This document shows positions 25,996 to 35,608 of a stretch of DNA of 64,000 bases, piece by piece (position 1 is the first letter of the stretch; each line of letters starts with the position of its first letter). This DNA is from a candidate division KSB1 bacterium (GTDB taxonomy: Bacteria > Zhuqueibacterota > Zhuqueibacteria > Thermofontimicrobiales > Thermofontimicrobiaceae), in the NCBI GenBank assembly GCA_034506395.1, contig JAPDPQ010000014.1, forward strand, positions 62,001-126,000, in the 5' to 3' direction. Below the pieces are notes generated by a model. The model was not told where the DNA came from. It was given only the letters and a program-made list of their open reading frames with translations, and made no database searches. The translations under genes and the position numbers were made by a program.

Positions 25996-28320
25996 ATGAA
26001 TCTGCGACATGTCATCCGAGTTCGGATCGAGCAGATAATTGCAATTGGTTTGCTGTTAATGGCGATCCCTTGTATCGTAGATGGTCAATATTCTACGGTC
26101 AAATTATTAGGGGTAACCATCGAAGGTCTGAAAACCGCTGATCCAGCAATCATTCAAATTAACTCGGGCTTGACCCAGGGCAAAGAAATTACAGCCGATG
26201 ATATCCAAACCGCCATAAAGAACTTATGGAGCTTAAACCTGTTTTCAGATGTCGAAATCTACCAAGATAAAGAACTGCCAGGTGGTATTTACGTAACGAT
26301 TCGAGTGAAAGAATATCCGCGATTGGAAAAGTATGAGTTAGTTGGCAATAAAAAGCTCAAAAAAGAGGATATTGATAAAGAATTGTCGTTCTATCGGGGG
26401 CAGGTTGTTTCGCCTTATCAAATCAATAAGGCGCGGAAAAAATTGAAGAAGCTCTATGCAGATAAAGGGTATCTCCTGGCTGAAATTACCGCTGAAACCT
26501 ATGAGGCTGAAAAGGACGGCAAAACGATCTTGACCTTCAATATCAAAGAAGGGGAGAAGGTCCAGATCAAGAAGATCAATTTCGCGGGAAATGAAAATAT
26601 CTCCAGCAGCAAATTGCGCAAGCAAATGAAGAAGACCAAGGAAGATCGTTGGTGGCGGGGCGCCGATTTCAATCGCAAGGAGTACGAAAAAGACCTAATG
26701 AAAGTGGTCGAATATTATCAGAATCACGGTTTTCGGGATGCTGAAATCTTGAGCGATTCCGTCTATTATGATGAAAATCGAAAGGACCTGTACATCGATA
26801 TCGTGGTTCGTGAAGGAGAGCGGTATTATATTGGTGATATCAGTTTCGTTGGTAATAAAATTTATGGTAGCGAACTGCTGCAATCGCAACTGGGGTTCGC
26901 AAAAGGGGATGCTTACAGTCGAGAGAAGATTCAGAAAGCGATAATGGAACGCTTAGGGACGCTCTATTACGATAATGGGTATATCTACTCCCGCATCGAT
27001 CCGCGCGAGACACCAGTAGCCCGGGATACGGTCGATATTCAATTCAATATCACCGAAGGGCAGCCGGTGAAGATTAACCTCATCCATATCGCTGGCAATA
27101 CTAAGACCAAGGAAAAAGTGGTGCGCCGTGAGTTGCGCATTAATCCAGGCGATATTTTCAGTAAGGCCGCCCTGGAACGAAGCCAGCGGGATGTCTGGGT
27201 TTTGAACTATTTCTCCGATGTGAAAATCGATTACTGGCCGGTCAGTGATGATCAGATCGATCTGAAGTTCACCGTTGAAGAAAAATCTACCGACCTGGCC
27301 AATATGTCCGCGGGCTGGAGCGAGCGCGATAAAATCATTGGCAACATTGGGGTGGCGATGAATAACTTGTTTGGTAACGGTCAACAGCTCAGCTTTGATT
27401 GGAACTTTGGCCGTTATTATCGTTCGTTTCAGATCGGTTTCACCGAGCCCTGGTTGATGGATACTCCAACGCTGGCTGGATTTACGATCTACGACACCAA
27501 ACGGGATGCTCAGTACATTGGATACAGCCAACGCAGCAGCGGGGGGCAGATCCGATTGGGCCGACGGCTTCGTTGGCCAGACAATTATTTCCGAGGAGAT
27601 ATTATCTATCGGATCGATCGCACCGAGCTGGGCGATTTTTCGCCTTACGTAATCGCGGCAAACCCCAACAATATCGTGGGGCAGGAGTGGCCATTGACGT
27701 CCAGCAGCATCACGCAAATTATCAGCCGCAATAGCCTCAACCGGCCGGAATTCCCGACTGATGGATCTGAGGTCTCATTTTCGGCTGAGTTCGCCGGCGG
27801 CTTTCTAGGGGGAAATGTCGGGTACCATAAATATACTTTTGCTGCAAGCTGGTTCACCCCAGCGATCTGGAAGTTGGTGCTATATAATCATGCAATGGCT
27901 GGCTATCTGGATGGCTGGACCAAAACCTCGAAGATCCCGTATCTCGAATATTTCTTTTTAGGTGGTGAAGGCATGACTCGATCGACGCCTTTGCGCGGCT
28001 ATGATGATCCGTTGGCTGGCTATGCCACTTCCCCTGGCGGTAAAGTGATGCTCAAATATACTACGGAACTACGCTTCCCGATCATCCCCAATCCTACCAT
28101 GTTCGGATTGATCTTTGCCGAAGCGGGAAATAGCTGGGTCAATATTTCGGATACTGACCCATTCGATTTGAGGCGTTCGGTAGGCATCGGGGCTCGGCTG
28201 TTTATGCCCATGATCGGGATCATCGGTTTTGATTATGCTTATGGCTTCGACAATTATGATGTCAATGGCCGGCGATATGGGAAATGGAAGCCACATTTTG
28301 TGTTTGGAAGAAGCTTTTAA
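25996..28320 (+). CDS. bamA: Outer membrane assembly factor BamA
   Basis: 774 residues from the ATG at 25996 (GGAGG seven bases upstream). A signal peptide ends near IVDGQYSTV. Five POTRA repeats follow to about residue 425, each ending in a recognisable strand such as IYVTIRVKEYPRLEKYELVGNKKLK, KTILTFNIKEGEKV, LYIDIVVREGERYYIGDISFVGN and VDIQFNITEGQPVKI. The C-terminal half is the 16-strand barrel, with a lid-loop motif in FFLGGEGMTRSTPLRGYDD (the VRGF-type signature reads LRGY) and a terminal phenylalanine (VFGRSF), the outer-membrane sorting signal. It folds outer-membrane proteins; no other Bam subunit is in the window. skp follows. Confidence 0.95.
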   Translation: MNLRHVIRVRIEQIIAIGLLLMAIPCIVDGQYSTVKLLGVTIEGLKTADPAIIQINSGLTQGKEITADDIQTAIKNLWSLNLFSDVEIYQDKELPGGIYVTIRVKEYPRLEKYELVGNKKLKKEDIDKELSFYRGQVVSPYQINKARKKLKKLYADKGYLLAEITAETYEAEKDGKTILTFNIKEGEKVQIKKINFAGNENISSSKLRKQMKKTKEDRWWRGADFNRKEYEKDLMKVVEYYQNHGFRDAEILSDSVYYDENRKDLYIDIVVREGERYYIGDISFVGNKIYGSELLQSQLGFAKGDAYSREKIQKAIMERLGTLYYDNGYIYSRIDPRETPVARDTVDIQFNITEGQPVKINLIHIAGNTKTKEKVVRRELRINPGDIFSKAALERSQRDVWVLNYFSDVKIDYWPVSDDQIDLKFTVEEKSTDLANMSAGWSERDKIIGNIGVAMNNLFGNGQQLSFDWNFGRYYRSFQIGFTEPWLMDTPTLAGFTIYDTKRDAQYIGYSQRSSGGQIRLGRRLRWPDNYFRGDIIYRIDRTELGDFSPYVIAANPNNIVGQEWPLTSSSITQIISRNSLNRPEFPTDGSEVSFSAEFAGGFLGGNVGYHKYTFAASWFTPAIWKLVLYNHAMAGYLDGWTKTSKIPYLEYFFLGGEGMTRSTPLRGYDDPLAGYATSPGGKVMLKYTTELRFPIIPNPTMFGLIFAEAGNSWVNISDTDPFDLRRSVGIGARLFMPMIGIIGFDYAYGFDNYDVNGRRYGKWKPHFVFGRSF

Positions 28321-28457
28321 CAAATGAAATTGATCATCGCTGTTTCAGTGAACCAGCCATTGAGAGTGATCAAGGGGCAGCGGGATAAAAAGAACGAAAA
28401 ATGTCAAATGATAGATCAGAATCAATTAACCATTTTTGAACAGTTATGGAGGATAAG

Positions 28458-29036
28458 ATGTTACTCAGAAATCTAACCAAAATGATGTTAGCATTAGGTC
28501 TCATGGCGCTCATGGTGACACCAGGTTTTAGCCAGAAGATGAAGATTGGGATCGTTCATTCTCAGAAAGTGATTGCTGAATTGAAAGAATGGCAAGACGC
28601 TCAGAAGAAATTAGATGAAGTCATTCGTCAATGGGAGAATGAAGGTCAGGAGATGCTCCAAAAACTGCAACAGATGCGAGAGCAATTTGATGCTCAGAGT
28701 TTGCTGTTGAGTGAGACCAAGAAAAAAGAGAAGCAGCAGGAACTGGAAGCGTTAAGTATGCAATTGCAGAAGTTTCAGCGCGAAAAATTCGACCCGCAAT
28801 CTGGAGAAGTGGTCCGAAAACAGGCGGAACTCATCCAACCAGTATTGGATAAGATCAATGCGGTGATTAAAAAAATTGGTGATGAAGAGAAATTCGATTA
28901 CATTTTCGACACCAATAATGGTGCGATCTTATATTTCGGCAGTGATCAGCCTGATTTGACCGATCGCGTGCTGGCAGAGTTGAACAAAGGGCAATCTGTG
29001 AAAACCGAGCCAACTAAAGGAAAAGATAATCGATAA
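28458..29036 (+). CDS. skp: Periplasmic chaperone Skp/OmpH
   Basis: 192 residues from the ATG at 28458; a GGAGG lies 12 bases upstream and an earlier in-frame ATG overlaps it. A signal peptide ends at PGFSQ. The mature protein starts MKIGIVHSQKVIAELKEWQDAQKKL and has long charged helices (residues about 45-130) forming the coiled-coil tentacles of the Skp trimer, then DYIFDTNNGAILYFGSDQPDLTDRVL, the family C-terminal strand. It holds unfolded barrel proteins before delivery to BamA; the order bamA-skp-lpxD is conserved in many Gram-negatives. Confidence 0.92.
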   Translation: MLLRNLTKMMLALGLMALMVTPGFSQKMKIGIVHSQKVIAELKEWQDAQKKLDEVIRQWENEGQEMLQKLQQMREQFDAQSLLLSETKKKEKQQELEALSMQLQKFQREKFDPQSGEVVRKQAELIQPVLDKINAVIKKIGDEEKFDYIFDTNNGAILYFGSDQPDLTDRVLAELNKGQSVKTEPTKGKDNR

Positions 29037-29073
29037 TCCCCTCTTGGCGAACAATCTCAATTGAGTATCTGTT

Positions 29074-30099
29074 ATGGAACTTTCATTAGCCGAAATTGCC
29101 TCGCTCGTTCAAGGAGAACTGGAGGGGGATGGTTCGATCATTATTCGCGGTGTGGCAAAAATCGAAACGGCCAGTCCTGGTGAAATTACTTTTCTATCCA
29201 ATCCAAAGTATGCGAAATACGTAGAAACGACCCAAGCAGCCGCAATTCTGGTGAGTCATGATTTTCCAGCAACCGATCGGCCGGTGATTCGCACAAAGAA
29301 CCCCTATTTCGCGTTTTTGAAAGTGCTGCAAGTCTTTCACCCTCCCCTCGTCACCGTGGCGGAGGGGGTTCATCCGACGGCAATAGTAGATGCCACGGCT
29401 CAGCTTGGAAAAAATGTCAGAATTGGGCCTCGTGTGGTAATTGATAGAGATTGTAAGATCGGGGATGAAGTGGTCATTCATCCTGGTGTGGTGCTCGGCC
29501 CCGAAGTGGAGATCGGCCATCATACGCTGATTTACGCGAACGTTACGGTGCGCGAACGGGTGAAGATCGGCAGCAACGTGATCATCCATAGCGGGACGGT
29601 GATCGGTTCCGATGGTTTCGGATTTGCGCGCGAAGGGCAGCAATATTTCAAGATCCCTCAGGTGGGAACGGTGATCATCGAGGACGATGTGGAGATCGGC
29701 GCAAATTGTGCGATTGACCGCGCGACGCTGGGCGCGACAGTCATCCATCGAGGGGCAAAACTGGATAATTTGATTCAGGTTGCCCATAATGTTGAGATCG
29801 GCGAGAACACGGTCATCGCAGCGCAAACTGGGATCTCTGGCAGTACCAAAATTGGAAAAAACGTCATGATCGGTGGCCAAGTGGGCTTTGTCGGCCACAT
29901 TGAGATCGGGGATAACACCGTCATCGGTGCACAATCTGGGGTCTCGAAAAGTTTGCCCCAGAATTCGACCTATTTCGGCTACCCCGCAAGGCCTATGATG
30001 CAAGCCAAACGTGAGGAAGCTGCGCTGCGGCGACTGCCAGATTTGTTAAAACGAGTTTCCGAGCTGGAAGCCAGGCTAGAATCTTTACTCAATAAATGA
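29074..30099 (+). CDS. lpxD: UDP-3-O-acylglucosamine N-acyltransferase LpxD
   Basis: 341 residues. N-terminal uridine-binding domain (LSLAEIASLVQGELEGDG, ITFLSNPKYAKYV), then a left-handed beta-helix of hexapeptide repeats from about residue 100 to 300, with the catalytic-type histidine in NLIQVAHNVEIGENTVIAAQTGISG, and a C-terminal helix for trimer contacts (ALRRLPDLLKRVSELEARLESLL). It adds the second acyl chain to the lipid A precursor. It sits 38 bases after skp and before the lpxC-fabZ fusion. The weak ribosome binding site suggests coupling to upstream translation. Confidence 0.96.
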   Translation: MELSLAEIASLVQGELEGDGSIIIRGVAKIETASPGEITFLSNPKYAKYVETTQAAAILVSHDFPATDRPVIRTKNPYFAFLKVLQVFHPPLVTVAEGVHPTAIVDATAQLGKNVRIGPRVVIDRDCKIGDEVVIHPGVVLGPEVEIGHHTLIYANVTVRERVKIGSNVIIHSGTVIGSDGFGFAREGQQYFKIPQVGTVIIEDDVEIGANCAIDRATLGATVIHRGAKLDNLIQVAHNVEIGENTVIAAQTGISGSTKIGKNVMIGGQVGFVGHIEIGDNTVIGAQSGVSKSLPQNSTYFGYPARPMMQAKREEAALRRLPDLLKRVSELEARLESLLNK

Positions 30100-30239
30100 A
30101 GGTTCTAAACTGCGATCAAAACCCTTGGCGCCACAAGATCGAACCTTCTAACGCATAATCAATACTGAGAAAAATGCGACTTGGCAACCACCATGATGAT
30201 TTTGGAGACTCGCTTAAGGTTTATTCTTATGGAGGTGGG

Positions 30240-31637
30240 ATGTTAAAGAATCAACGGACTATTAAGCAACCAGTTTCTATCTCTGGCGTGGGGCTGCATA
30301 CGGGTAATAGCTCCACGCTAACTTTTCTGCCAGCACCTGAAAATTACGGCATTCGGTTCAAACGGACGGACATTCCCGATTGCCCGGAAATTTTGGCCGA
30401 CATCGAACACGTCGTGGATATCTCGCGGGGCACGACCATCGGTCAGAACTGTGCCGTGATTCATACTGTGGAACACGTTTTGGCTGCCATCGCCGGTTTA
30501 GAGATCGACAATATTCTGGTGGAGCTGACGAACAATGAACCGCCAGTCATCGATGGCAGTGCGCTCCCATTCGTGGAAATTCTCCTCAAAGCCGGGTTTG
30601 AGACGCAAAACTCGCCAAAGGATTATATCATCATCGAAAATACGATCGCTTATCATAATGAGGAGCGCAAGGTTGACATCATTGTCGTCCCGTCGGATCA
30701 GTTCCGCATCACTTTCATGGTCGATTATCAGAACCCAGCGTTGGGCACGCAATATACCTCACTCTATTCATTGGAAGAAGAATTTGTCACCGAATTTGCT
30801 CCAGCACGGACGTTCTGCTTTCTCCATGAGGTGGAGATGCTCAAGGAGCAAGGGCTAATTAAGGGTGGGAATGTGGATAATGCCATTGTAATTATCGATC
30901 GCGAAATTGATCAAAGTGAGTTCGATCGGCTGAAACGGCTGTTCAATATTCCCAATTCAGTCGTCTTGGGATCCAACGGCATTCTTGGCGGCAAGGAGTT
31001 ACGCTTCTACAACGAACCCGTGCGACACAAGGCGCTAGATCTGATCGGTGATTTAGCCTTATTAGGTGCGCCGTTGATCGGGCATATTGTGGCGGCGCGG
31101 TCGGGTCATGCAGCCAATGTGGAATTGGTGAAGGTGCTTCGCAAGGAATTTGAAAAGAAGAAAATTACTTCCAAATATCAAAAGCGGGCGGCTGGCAAAG
31201 GTGTGGTCCTGGATATCAATGCCATACAGAAGATCCTGCCGCATCGCTATCCGTTTCTATTGGTTGATAAGATCATCGATTTGGTTCCCAAGCAGCATGT
31301 GGTCGGGATCAAAAATGTCACTGCCAATGAGCCGTTTTTCATCGGCCATTTTCCAGATCGACCGATTATGCCGGGGGTGTTGATCATCGAAGCCATGGCC
31401 CAGGTCGGCGGTATCTTGTTGTTGGATGCAGAGGCAGATCCCTCGGACAAGTTGGTGTTTTTCACTGGAATCGATAATGTCAAATTTCGCAAGCCAGTTC
31501 TGCCAGGCGATCAACTCCGATTTGAATTGGATATGGTTCGCTATCGCCGATCGATTTGCAAAATGGTCGGAAAAGCTTTTGTCGGAGACGATCTGGTCTG
31601 CGAGGCAGAACTCTCTGCTGCCGTGGTTCCACGATAA
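30240..31637 (+). CDS. lpxC/fabZ: Bifunctional LpxC-FabZ (UDP-3-O-acyl-GlcNAc deacetylase / hydroxyacyl-ACP dehydratase)
   Basis: 465 residues from the ATG at 30240, with GGAGG five bases upstream; longer starts overlap it. Residues 1-310 are LpxC: KQPVSISGVGLHTGN, HTVEHVLAAIAGLEIDN with a zinc His, NEPPVIDGSALPFVE, RTFCFLHEVEMLKEQGLIKGG and RHKALDLIGDLALLGAPLIGH with the other zinc His and Asp. Residues about 320-465 are FabZ: ILPHRYPFLLVDKI, FFIGHFPDRPIMPGVLIIEAMAQVGG with catalytic His and Glu. The fusion is typical of Bacteroidota and relatives and ties lipid A commitment to the 3-hydroxyacyl pool. lpxA follows. Confidence 0.96.
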   Translation: MLKNQRTIKQPVSISGVGLHTGNSSTLTFLPAPENYGIRFKRTDIPDCPEILADIEHVVDISRGTTIGQNCAVIHTVEHVLAAIAGLEIDNILVELTNNEPPVIDGSALPFVEILLKAGFETQNSPKDYIIIENTIAYHNEERKVDIIVVPSDQFRITFMVDYQNPALGTQYTSLYSLEEEFVTEFAPARTFCFLHEVEMLKEQGLIKGGNVDNAIVIIDREIDQSEFDRLKRLFNIPNSVVLGSNGILGGKELRFYNEPVRHKALDLIGDLALLGAPLIGHIVAARSGHAANVELVKVLRKEFEKKKITSKYQKRAAGKGVVLDINAIQKILPHRYPFLLVDKIIDLVPKQHVVGIKNVTANEPFFIGHFPDRPIMPGVLIIEAMAQVGGILLLDAEADPSDKLVFFTGIDNVKFRKPVLPGDQLRFELDMVRYRRSICKMVGKAFVGDDLVCEAELSAAVVPR

Positions 31638-31680
31638 TTAGGAAAGTCGAAAACAAGGTGAAAAATCCAGGAGAAAGATT

Positions 31681-32454
31681 GTGACGAATATCCATCCTAC
31701 GGCGATTGTTGATCCGAATGCGCAACTGGGCGAAGATGTAACAGTTGGACCTTATTCTATTATTCAGGACGATGTGATTATTGGTGATGGCTGTCAGATT
31801 GGCTCGCACGTGCTCATCCACGCCGGCACGCGGATGGGAAAACGTTGCAAGGTATTCCATGGAGCAGTGTTGGGCACAGACCCTCAAGATTTAAAATACG
31901 CTGGCGAAAAGACCACCCTCGAGATCGGCGAGAGCACGACGATCAGGGAATTTTGTACGTTGAATCGGGGTAGTTCCCATCGGATGAAAACTGTGGTCGG
32001 CTCAAATACGCTGTTAATGGCGTACGTCCACGTTGCCCACGACTGCATTATTGGCAATCACGTCATCTTGGCCAATGCAGTGAATATGGCGGGGCATGTC
32101 ATTATCGAGGACTATGCTTCAGTCGGGGGAATGACGCCCATCCACCAGTTCGTCAGAATTGGCAAACATGCCTTTGTTGGTGGAGGGCTGCGAGTGCCAA
32201 AAGATGTGCCTCCGTATATCTTGGCCGCAGATGAGCCGCTGACCTATGAGGGGATCAATCGGGTGGGGCTATCGCGCCGAGGTTTCTCCCCTGAAACCAT
32301 GATGAAACTTCGTCAGGCCTATAAATTGCTTTATCGATCCAACCTGAACGTATCCCAGGCCTTGGCCCAGATCGAGGCAACTGTTGAACTGATTCCAGAG
32401 GTGCAAGACGTCATTAACTTTATCCGAACCAGCGAACGTGGTATCATTAAATAA
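31681..32454 (+). CDS. lpxA: UDP-N-acetylglucosamine acyltransferase LpxA
   Basis: 257 residues from a GTG with AGGAGA upstream. It is a left-handed beta-helix protein, first enzyme of lipid A synthesis. It starts NIHPTAIVDPNAQLGEDVTVGPYS and has the catalytic His in YVHVAHDCIIGNHVI, the substrate loop GGGLRVPKDVPPYILAADEP, and GINRVGLSRRGF, followed by the C-terminal helical domain. The gene follows lpxC-fabZ by 43 bases and precedes the LipM-like gene by 3. If the Gfo/Idh enzyme near 5 kb makes a diamino sugar nucleotide, this LpxA would have to accept an amine acceptor; sequence alone does not settle that. Confidence 0.96.
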   Translation: MTNIHPTAIVDPNAQLGEDVTVGPYSIIQDDVIIGDGCQIGSHVLIHAGTRMGKRCKVFHGAVLGTDPQDLKYAGEKTTLEIGESTTIREFCTLNRGSSHRMKTVVGSNTLLMAYVHVAHDCIIGNHVILANAVNMAGHVIIEDYASVGGMTPIHQFVRIGKHAFVGGGLRVPKDVPPYILAADEPLTYEGINRVGLSRRGFSPETMMKLRQAYKLLYRSNLNVSQALAQIEATVELIPEVQDVINFIRTSERGIIK

Positions 32455-32457
32455 CCG

Positions 32458-33264
32458 ATGAACAATTGGCGATTTCTCAATACTGGGGCCAAAAACGGCT
32501 TTTTGAACATGGCCATTGATGAAGTCCTGGCCACTCGAACGGTGCCGAAGGATAACTGGTCGATTTTCCGAGTCTATCAATGGCGACCGTATGCGATATC
32601 TTTGGGCTATAATCAAAATCCTGAGGATTTGGATTTAGAGAAATGCCGACAGGACCATATCGATGTGGTGCGGCGACCGACGGGCGGAAGGGCGGTTTTG
32701 CACGCTGAAGAGATCACGTACAGTATTATTGTGCCTAAAAATTCCGATTTCTATTCGAAAGAGATTTTGATCACTTATAATCGCATTAATAAAGGAATAT
32801 TGCAGGGACTGCAGTTGCTTGGGGTCAAAGCGGAATTGGTGGAACATGCGACCGCTGAAAAGAAGAGTCGCGCGAAGGACTCCATTCCGTGTTTCTCGAG
32901 ATCGGCCAAGTTTGAAATCGCATACGAGGGAAAAAAGCTGGTCGGCAGCGCTCAGCGTCGCTATGAAAATTCGATCCTGCAACATGGTTCAATCCTGGTT
33001 GGGACTTATCATTTGCGAGTGGCAGACTATATCAAAGGGCTAAAAGGGGCTCGGGCTGAACGCTTTCGTCAGGCATTAGCGGAAAAAACGATTTCGATCA
33101 GTCAAATTTTATCTGCCCCAGTTAATTACGATCGAATTGTTTGGGCACTGAAAACTGGCTTTCAACAATGTTTCGATATTCACTTCTTCGAGGGACAATT
33201 AACGCCTCAAGAATATGCTGAGGCCCAGAAGCTCGCCAAAAAATATCAGAACTTAGGAGGATAA
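32458..33264 (+). CDS. LplA/LipM-family octanoyl- or lipoate-transferase
   Basis: 268 residues with a biotin/lipoate ligase fold. It starts NWRFLNTGAKNGFLNMAIDEVL and contains VVRRPTGGRAVLHAEEITYSI (the RRxxGGGxV-type loop) and the block SIPCFSRSAKFEIAYEGKKLVGSAQRR followed by LQHGSILVG. A Cys before Phe in this position is the catalytic residue of LipM octanoyltransferases, so an octanoyl-ACP to GcvH/E2 transferase role is favoured over ATP-dependent LplA. It starts three bases after lpxA, in a lipid A operon, so it may be co-expressed by acyl-ACP logic. gcvT lies 5 kb downstream. Confidence 0.82.
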   Translation: MNNWRFLNTGAKNGFLNMAIDEVLATRTVPKDNWSIFRVYQWRPYAISLGYNQNPEDLDLEKCRQDHIDVVRRPTGGRAVLHAEEITYSIIVPKNSDFYSKEILITYNRINKGILQGLQLLGVKAELVEHATAEKKSRAKDSIPCFSRSAKFEIAYEGKKLVGSAQRRYENSILQHGSILVGTYHLRVADYIKGLKGARAERFRQALAEKTISISQILSAPVNYDRIVWALKTGFQQCFDIHFFEGQLTPQEYAEAQKLAKKYQNLGG

Positions 33265-33268
33265 GCCT

Positions 33269-34135
33269 ATGAAAACCCGATTCATCTCGATTCTGCTGAT
33301 GATCGTAGGGCTCATCGTTAGCGTTGGTGTTGCTGTGAGTCAGGATTTGAACTTGGAAAATATGGTTCGACCTCCCAGCACGGTCAGTGATCCTGAGCAA
33401 GCACGGGCACAGGCGATTTCCAACCTGGATGAGGCAATCGCGCCATTGCTGGATCTGTTCGCTTTTTATACCGGTGGCGGCCTCTACCATTCCGCCAAGG
33501 TCCATGGATTGGGAGGTTTTGACGTCGGCGTACGCGTAGTGACGATGCTGATCACAGAAGACCAGAAACCAACTCTGCCATTTCCTCAGAGTCAGGATTT
33601 CAAGCCTGCCCAGGGTGGGATTTTCCGCAATGTCGACCTCATGCCTTTGCCGTTGCTTCAGGTGAGCATCGGGCTGCCAGGGGATCTTGAGGCGATGGGA
33701 CGCTTTTTCACCTACCCCCTTGGCGAGGGCGAGGACGAAGGAAATATCACGCTGATCGGACTGGGGGTCAAATACGGTTTATTACAAAATATTCTGCTTC
33801 CCAGGATTGCCATCGTTGCCTCGTACCATTATCTCCAGGTTCCTGAGAAATTCGATTTTGCCAGTGTCAATGATATCAGTGCGGCCCTGGTCATCAGCAA
33901 AGGCTTCCCGCTGATCGATTTCTATGGCGGTATCGGGTACGATTATACCACCCTCAAGGTGAAGCTCCAATTGGGCAATCCGATCGGCGAAGTTAATAAA
34001 GAATATAATCGGGGCAATGTTCGCGGCAATGTGGGCCTAAAGATCAAGCCAATTCCGTTTCTATTCATTCATGCCGATTACAATTTTGGCGGCTTTCAGG
34101 GATTCAATGCCGGGCTGGGCTTGAGTTTTCGCTAA
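33269..34135 (+). CDS. Probable outer-membrane beta-barrel protein of unknown function
   Basis: 288 residues with an excellent ribosome binding site (AGGAGG) and a signal peptide (ISILLMIVGLIVSVGVAVSQ). The mature part begins with about 70 polar residues, then regular alternating strands: GGGLYHSAKVHGLGGFDVGVRVV, ITLIGLGVKYGLL, IAIVASYHYLQV, DFYGGIGYDYTTLKVKL and a terminal GFNAGLGLSFR. The C-terminal strand ends in Phe-Arg rather than a bare aromatic. The pattern fits a small outer-membrane barrel, perhaps of a DUF6588-like family, but I cannot name it with confidence. It lies between the lpx genes and dxr. Confidence 0.75.
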   Translation: MKTRFISILLMIVGLIVSVGVAVSQDLNLENMVRPPSTVSDPEQARAQAISNLDEAIAPLLDLFAFYTGGGLYHSAKVHGLGGFDVGVRVVTMLITEDQKPTLPFPQSQDFKPAQGGIFRNVDLMPLPLLQVSIGLPGDLEAMGRFFTYPLGEGEDEGNITLIGLGVKYGLLQNILLPRIAIVASYHYLQVPEKFDFASVNDISAALVISKGFPLIDFYGGIGYDYTTLKVKLQLGNPIGEVNKEYNRGNVRGNVGLKIKPIPFLFIHADYNFGGFQGFNAGLGLSFR

Positions 34136-34204
34136 TATTGCAACTGCCCCAGCACGACGGTTCGCGGTTGGGGCTAGAATCTAATAAAACTTCATTGACT
34201 TGGC

Positions 34205-35380
34205 ATGAAACGCATTACCCTGCTGGGCGCTACCGGCTCGATCGGCAGAAATTGCCTGGAGGTCATTAGAGCTCATCCACAAGATTTCAAGATCATTGGC
34301 CTTTCCACCCATCATCGGGTGGATTTGCTATATCAGCAGTGCCAGGAATTTCGACCTGTTGCAGTGTGCATCACTGGGGACAATTTCCCGCTTGCTGTCC
34401 TCGATCAGATCGCCGCGCTAGGGATCGAGATCATGACCGGGGAAGAAGGGCTATTAGAGCTGGTCCATCGCTACGATGTCGATGTGCTGGTCAATGGGCT
34501 GGTAGGCATCAGCGGATTGCACGCCACCCTGGCTGCCATCAAGGGCCGAACCGAAATCGCATTGGCCAATAAAGAGCTTTTGGTCATGGCCGGGGGCATC
34601 ATCATGTCCCTAGCAGATATCTATGGCGTGAGAATATTGCCGATCGATAGCGAGCACAGCGCGATTTTCCAATGCCTGCAGGGTGAAAACCCATCGCAGA
34701 TCCATCGGGTGATTCTTACGGCTTCTGGCGGACCGTTTCAAAAATACTCCCCAGAACAATTAGCGCAAGTCACTGTGGAGCAGGCAGTGCAGCACCCCAA
34801 TTGGTTCATGGGAAGAAATATTAGCATCGATGCCGCAACGCTAATGAACAAAGGATTTGAGGTCATTGAAACCCATTGGCTGTTTGGCGTGCCTGGCGAC
34901 CGAATCGAGGTGGTTATTCACCCTGAATCCATCATTCATTCCATGGTGGAATTCGTCGATGGCGCGATCAAAGCGCAGATGGCAATTCCTGATATCCGGC
35001 AAGCGATCCAATATGCCCTAACTTATCCAGAGCGCAAACCGCTGGAGTGTCAGCGAGTCTCCTTCGATCGCATCAGACAGTTGAGCTTTGAACCGCCTGA
35101 TCTGCAGCGATTTCCAGCGCTAAAACTGGCTTATGAAGCGTTGAAGCTTGGAGGCACTGCACCTGCCGTATTGAACGCCGCCAACGATCGTGCCCGTCAA
35201 GCCTTTATTGAGAAACAAATCAAATTCACTCAGATCCCAAATCTGGTAGAGCAAGCCCTTGATCAACACAAGGTGATCGAAAATCCTGGATTGGAAGATT
35301 TATTGGCCTCAGATATCTGGGCAAGAAATTTTGTGGATGAAATTGTTCAACAGCAGCAGGTCCTGGTGGTGTCATTTTGA
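34205..35380 (+). CDS. dxr: 1-deoxy-D-xylulose 5-phosphate reductoisomerase Dxr
   Basis: 391 residues, standard length. The enzyme makes MEP in the non-mevalonate isoprenoid pathway, feeding UppS. Motifs: NADPH loop KRITLLGATGSIGRNCLEVI, ALANKELLVMAGG, PIDSEHSAIFQCLQG with metal and substrate residues, ILTASGGPF, HPNWFMGRNISIDAATLMNKGFEVIETHWLF, and HPESIIHSMVEFVDGAIKAQM. It precedes rseP, as in many bacteria. Evolutionarily this is the familiar dxr-rseP pair, separated here from bamA by the lpx genes. Confidence 0.97.
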   Translation: MKRITLLGATGSIGRNCLEVIRAHPQDFKIIGLSTHHRVDLLYQQCQEFRPVAVCITGDNFPLAVLDQIAALGIEIMTGEEGLLELVHRYDVDVLVNGLVGISGLHATLAAIKGRTEIALANKELLVMAGGIIMSLADIYGVRILPIDSEHSAIFQCLQGENPSQIHRVILTASGGPFQKYSPEQLAQVTVEQAVQHPNWFMGRNISIDAATLMNKGFEVIETHWLFGVPGDRIEVVIHPESIIHSMVEFVDGAIKAQMAIPDIRQAIQYALTYPERKPLECQRVSFDRIRQLSFEPPDLQRFPALKLAYEALKLGGTAPAVLNAANDRARQAFIEKQIKFTQIPNLVEQALDQHKVIENPGLEDLLASDIWARNFVDEIVQQQQVLVVSF

Positions 35381-35608
35381 TTCCAGATCTGCCTTATCGG
35401 AATTAAAGCTGGAAAAAGCAAAACGATCAGATCAAATTGAAATTGAGACAGTGAATCTATGCCCTTCTTCTAACAGGGGCAGAAGAATGAATCATTCAAA
35501 ACTTCATGTCGATCTTCGCAGAACAAAGAGAAAAATCAGTTCTGCGTTGCATGGGGAGATGAGAATGATAGGAGTGCAAATTTTTATCGATTGTTTGGAG
35601 TGAATTCA

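Noticed and set aside
26953-27717. 254-codon minus-strand frame opposite bamA
   Set aside because: Antisense to a certain gene; no start signal.
29194-30003. 269-codon minus-strand frame opposite lpxD
   Set aside because: Generated by the regular hexapeptide-repeat codons read in reverse; no independent support.
35331-35603. 90-codon frame overlapping the end of dxr and start of rseP
   Set aside because: Overlaps both real genes and has no family signature.
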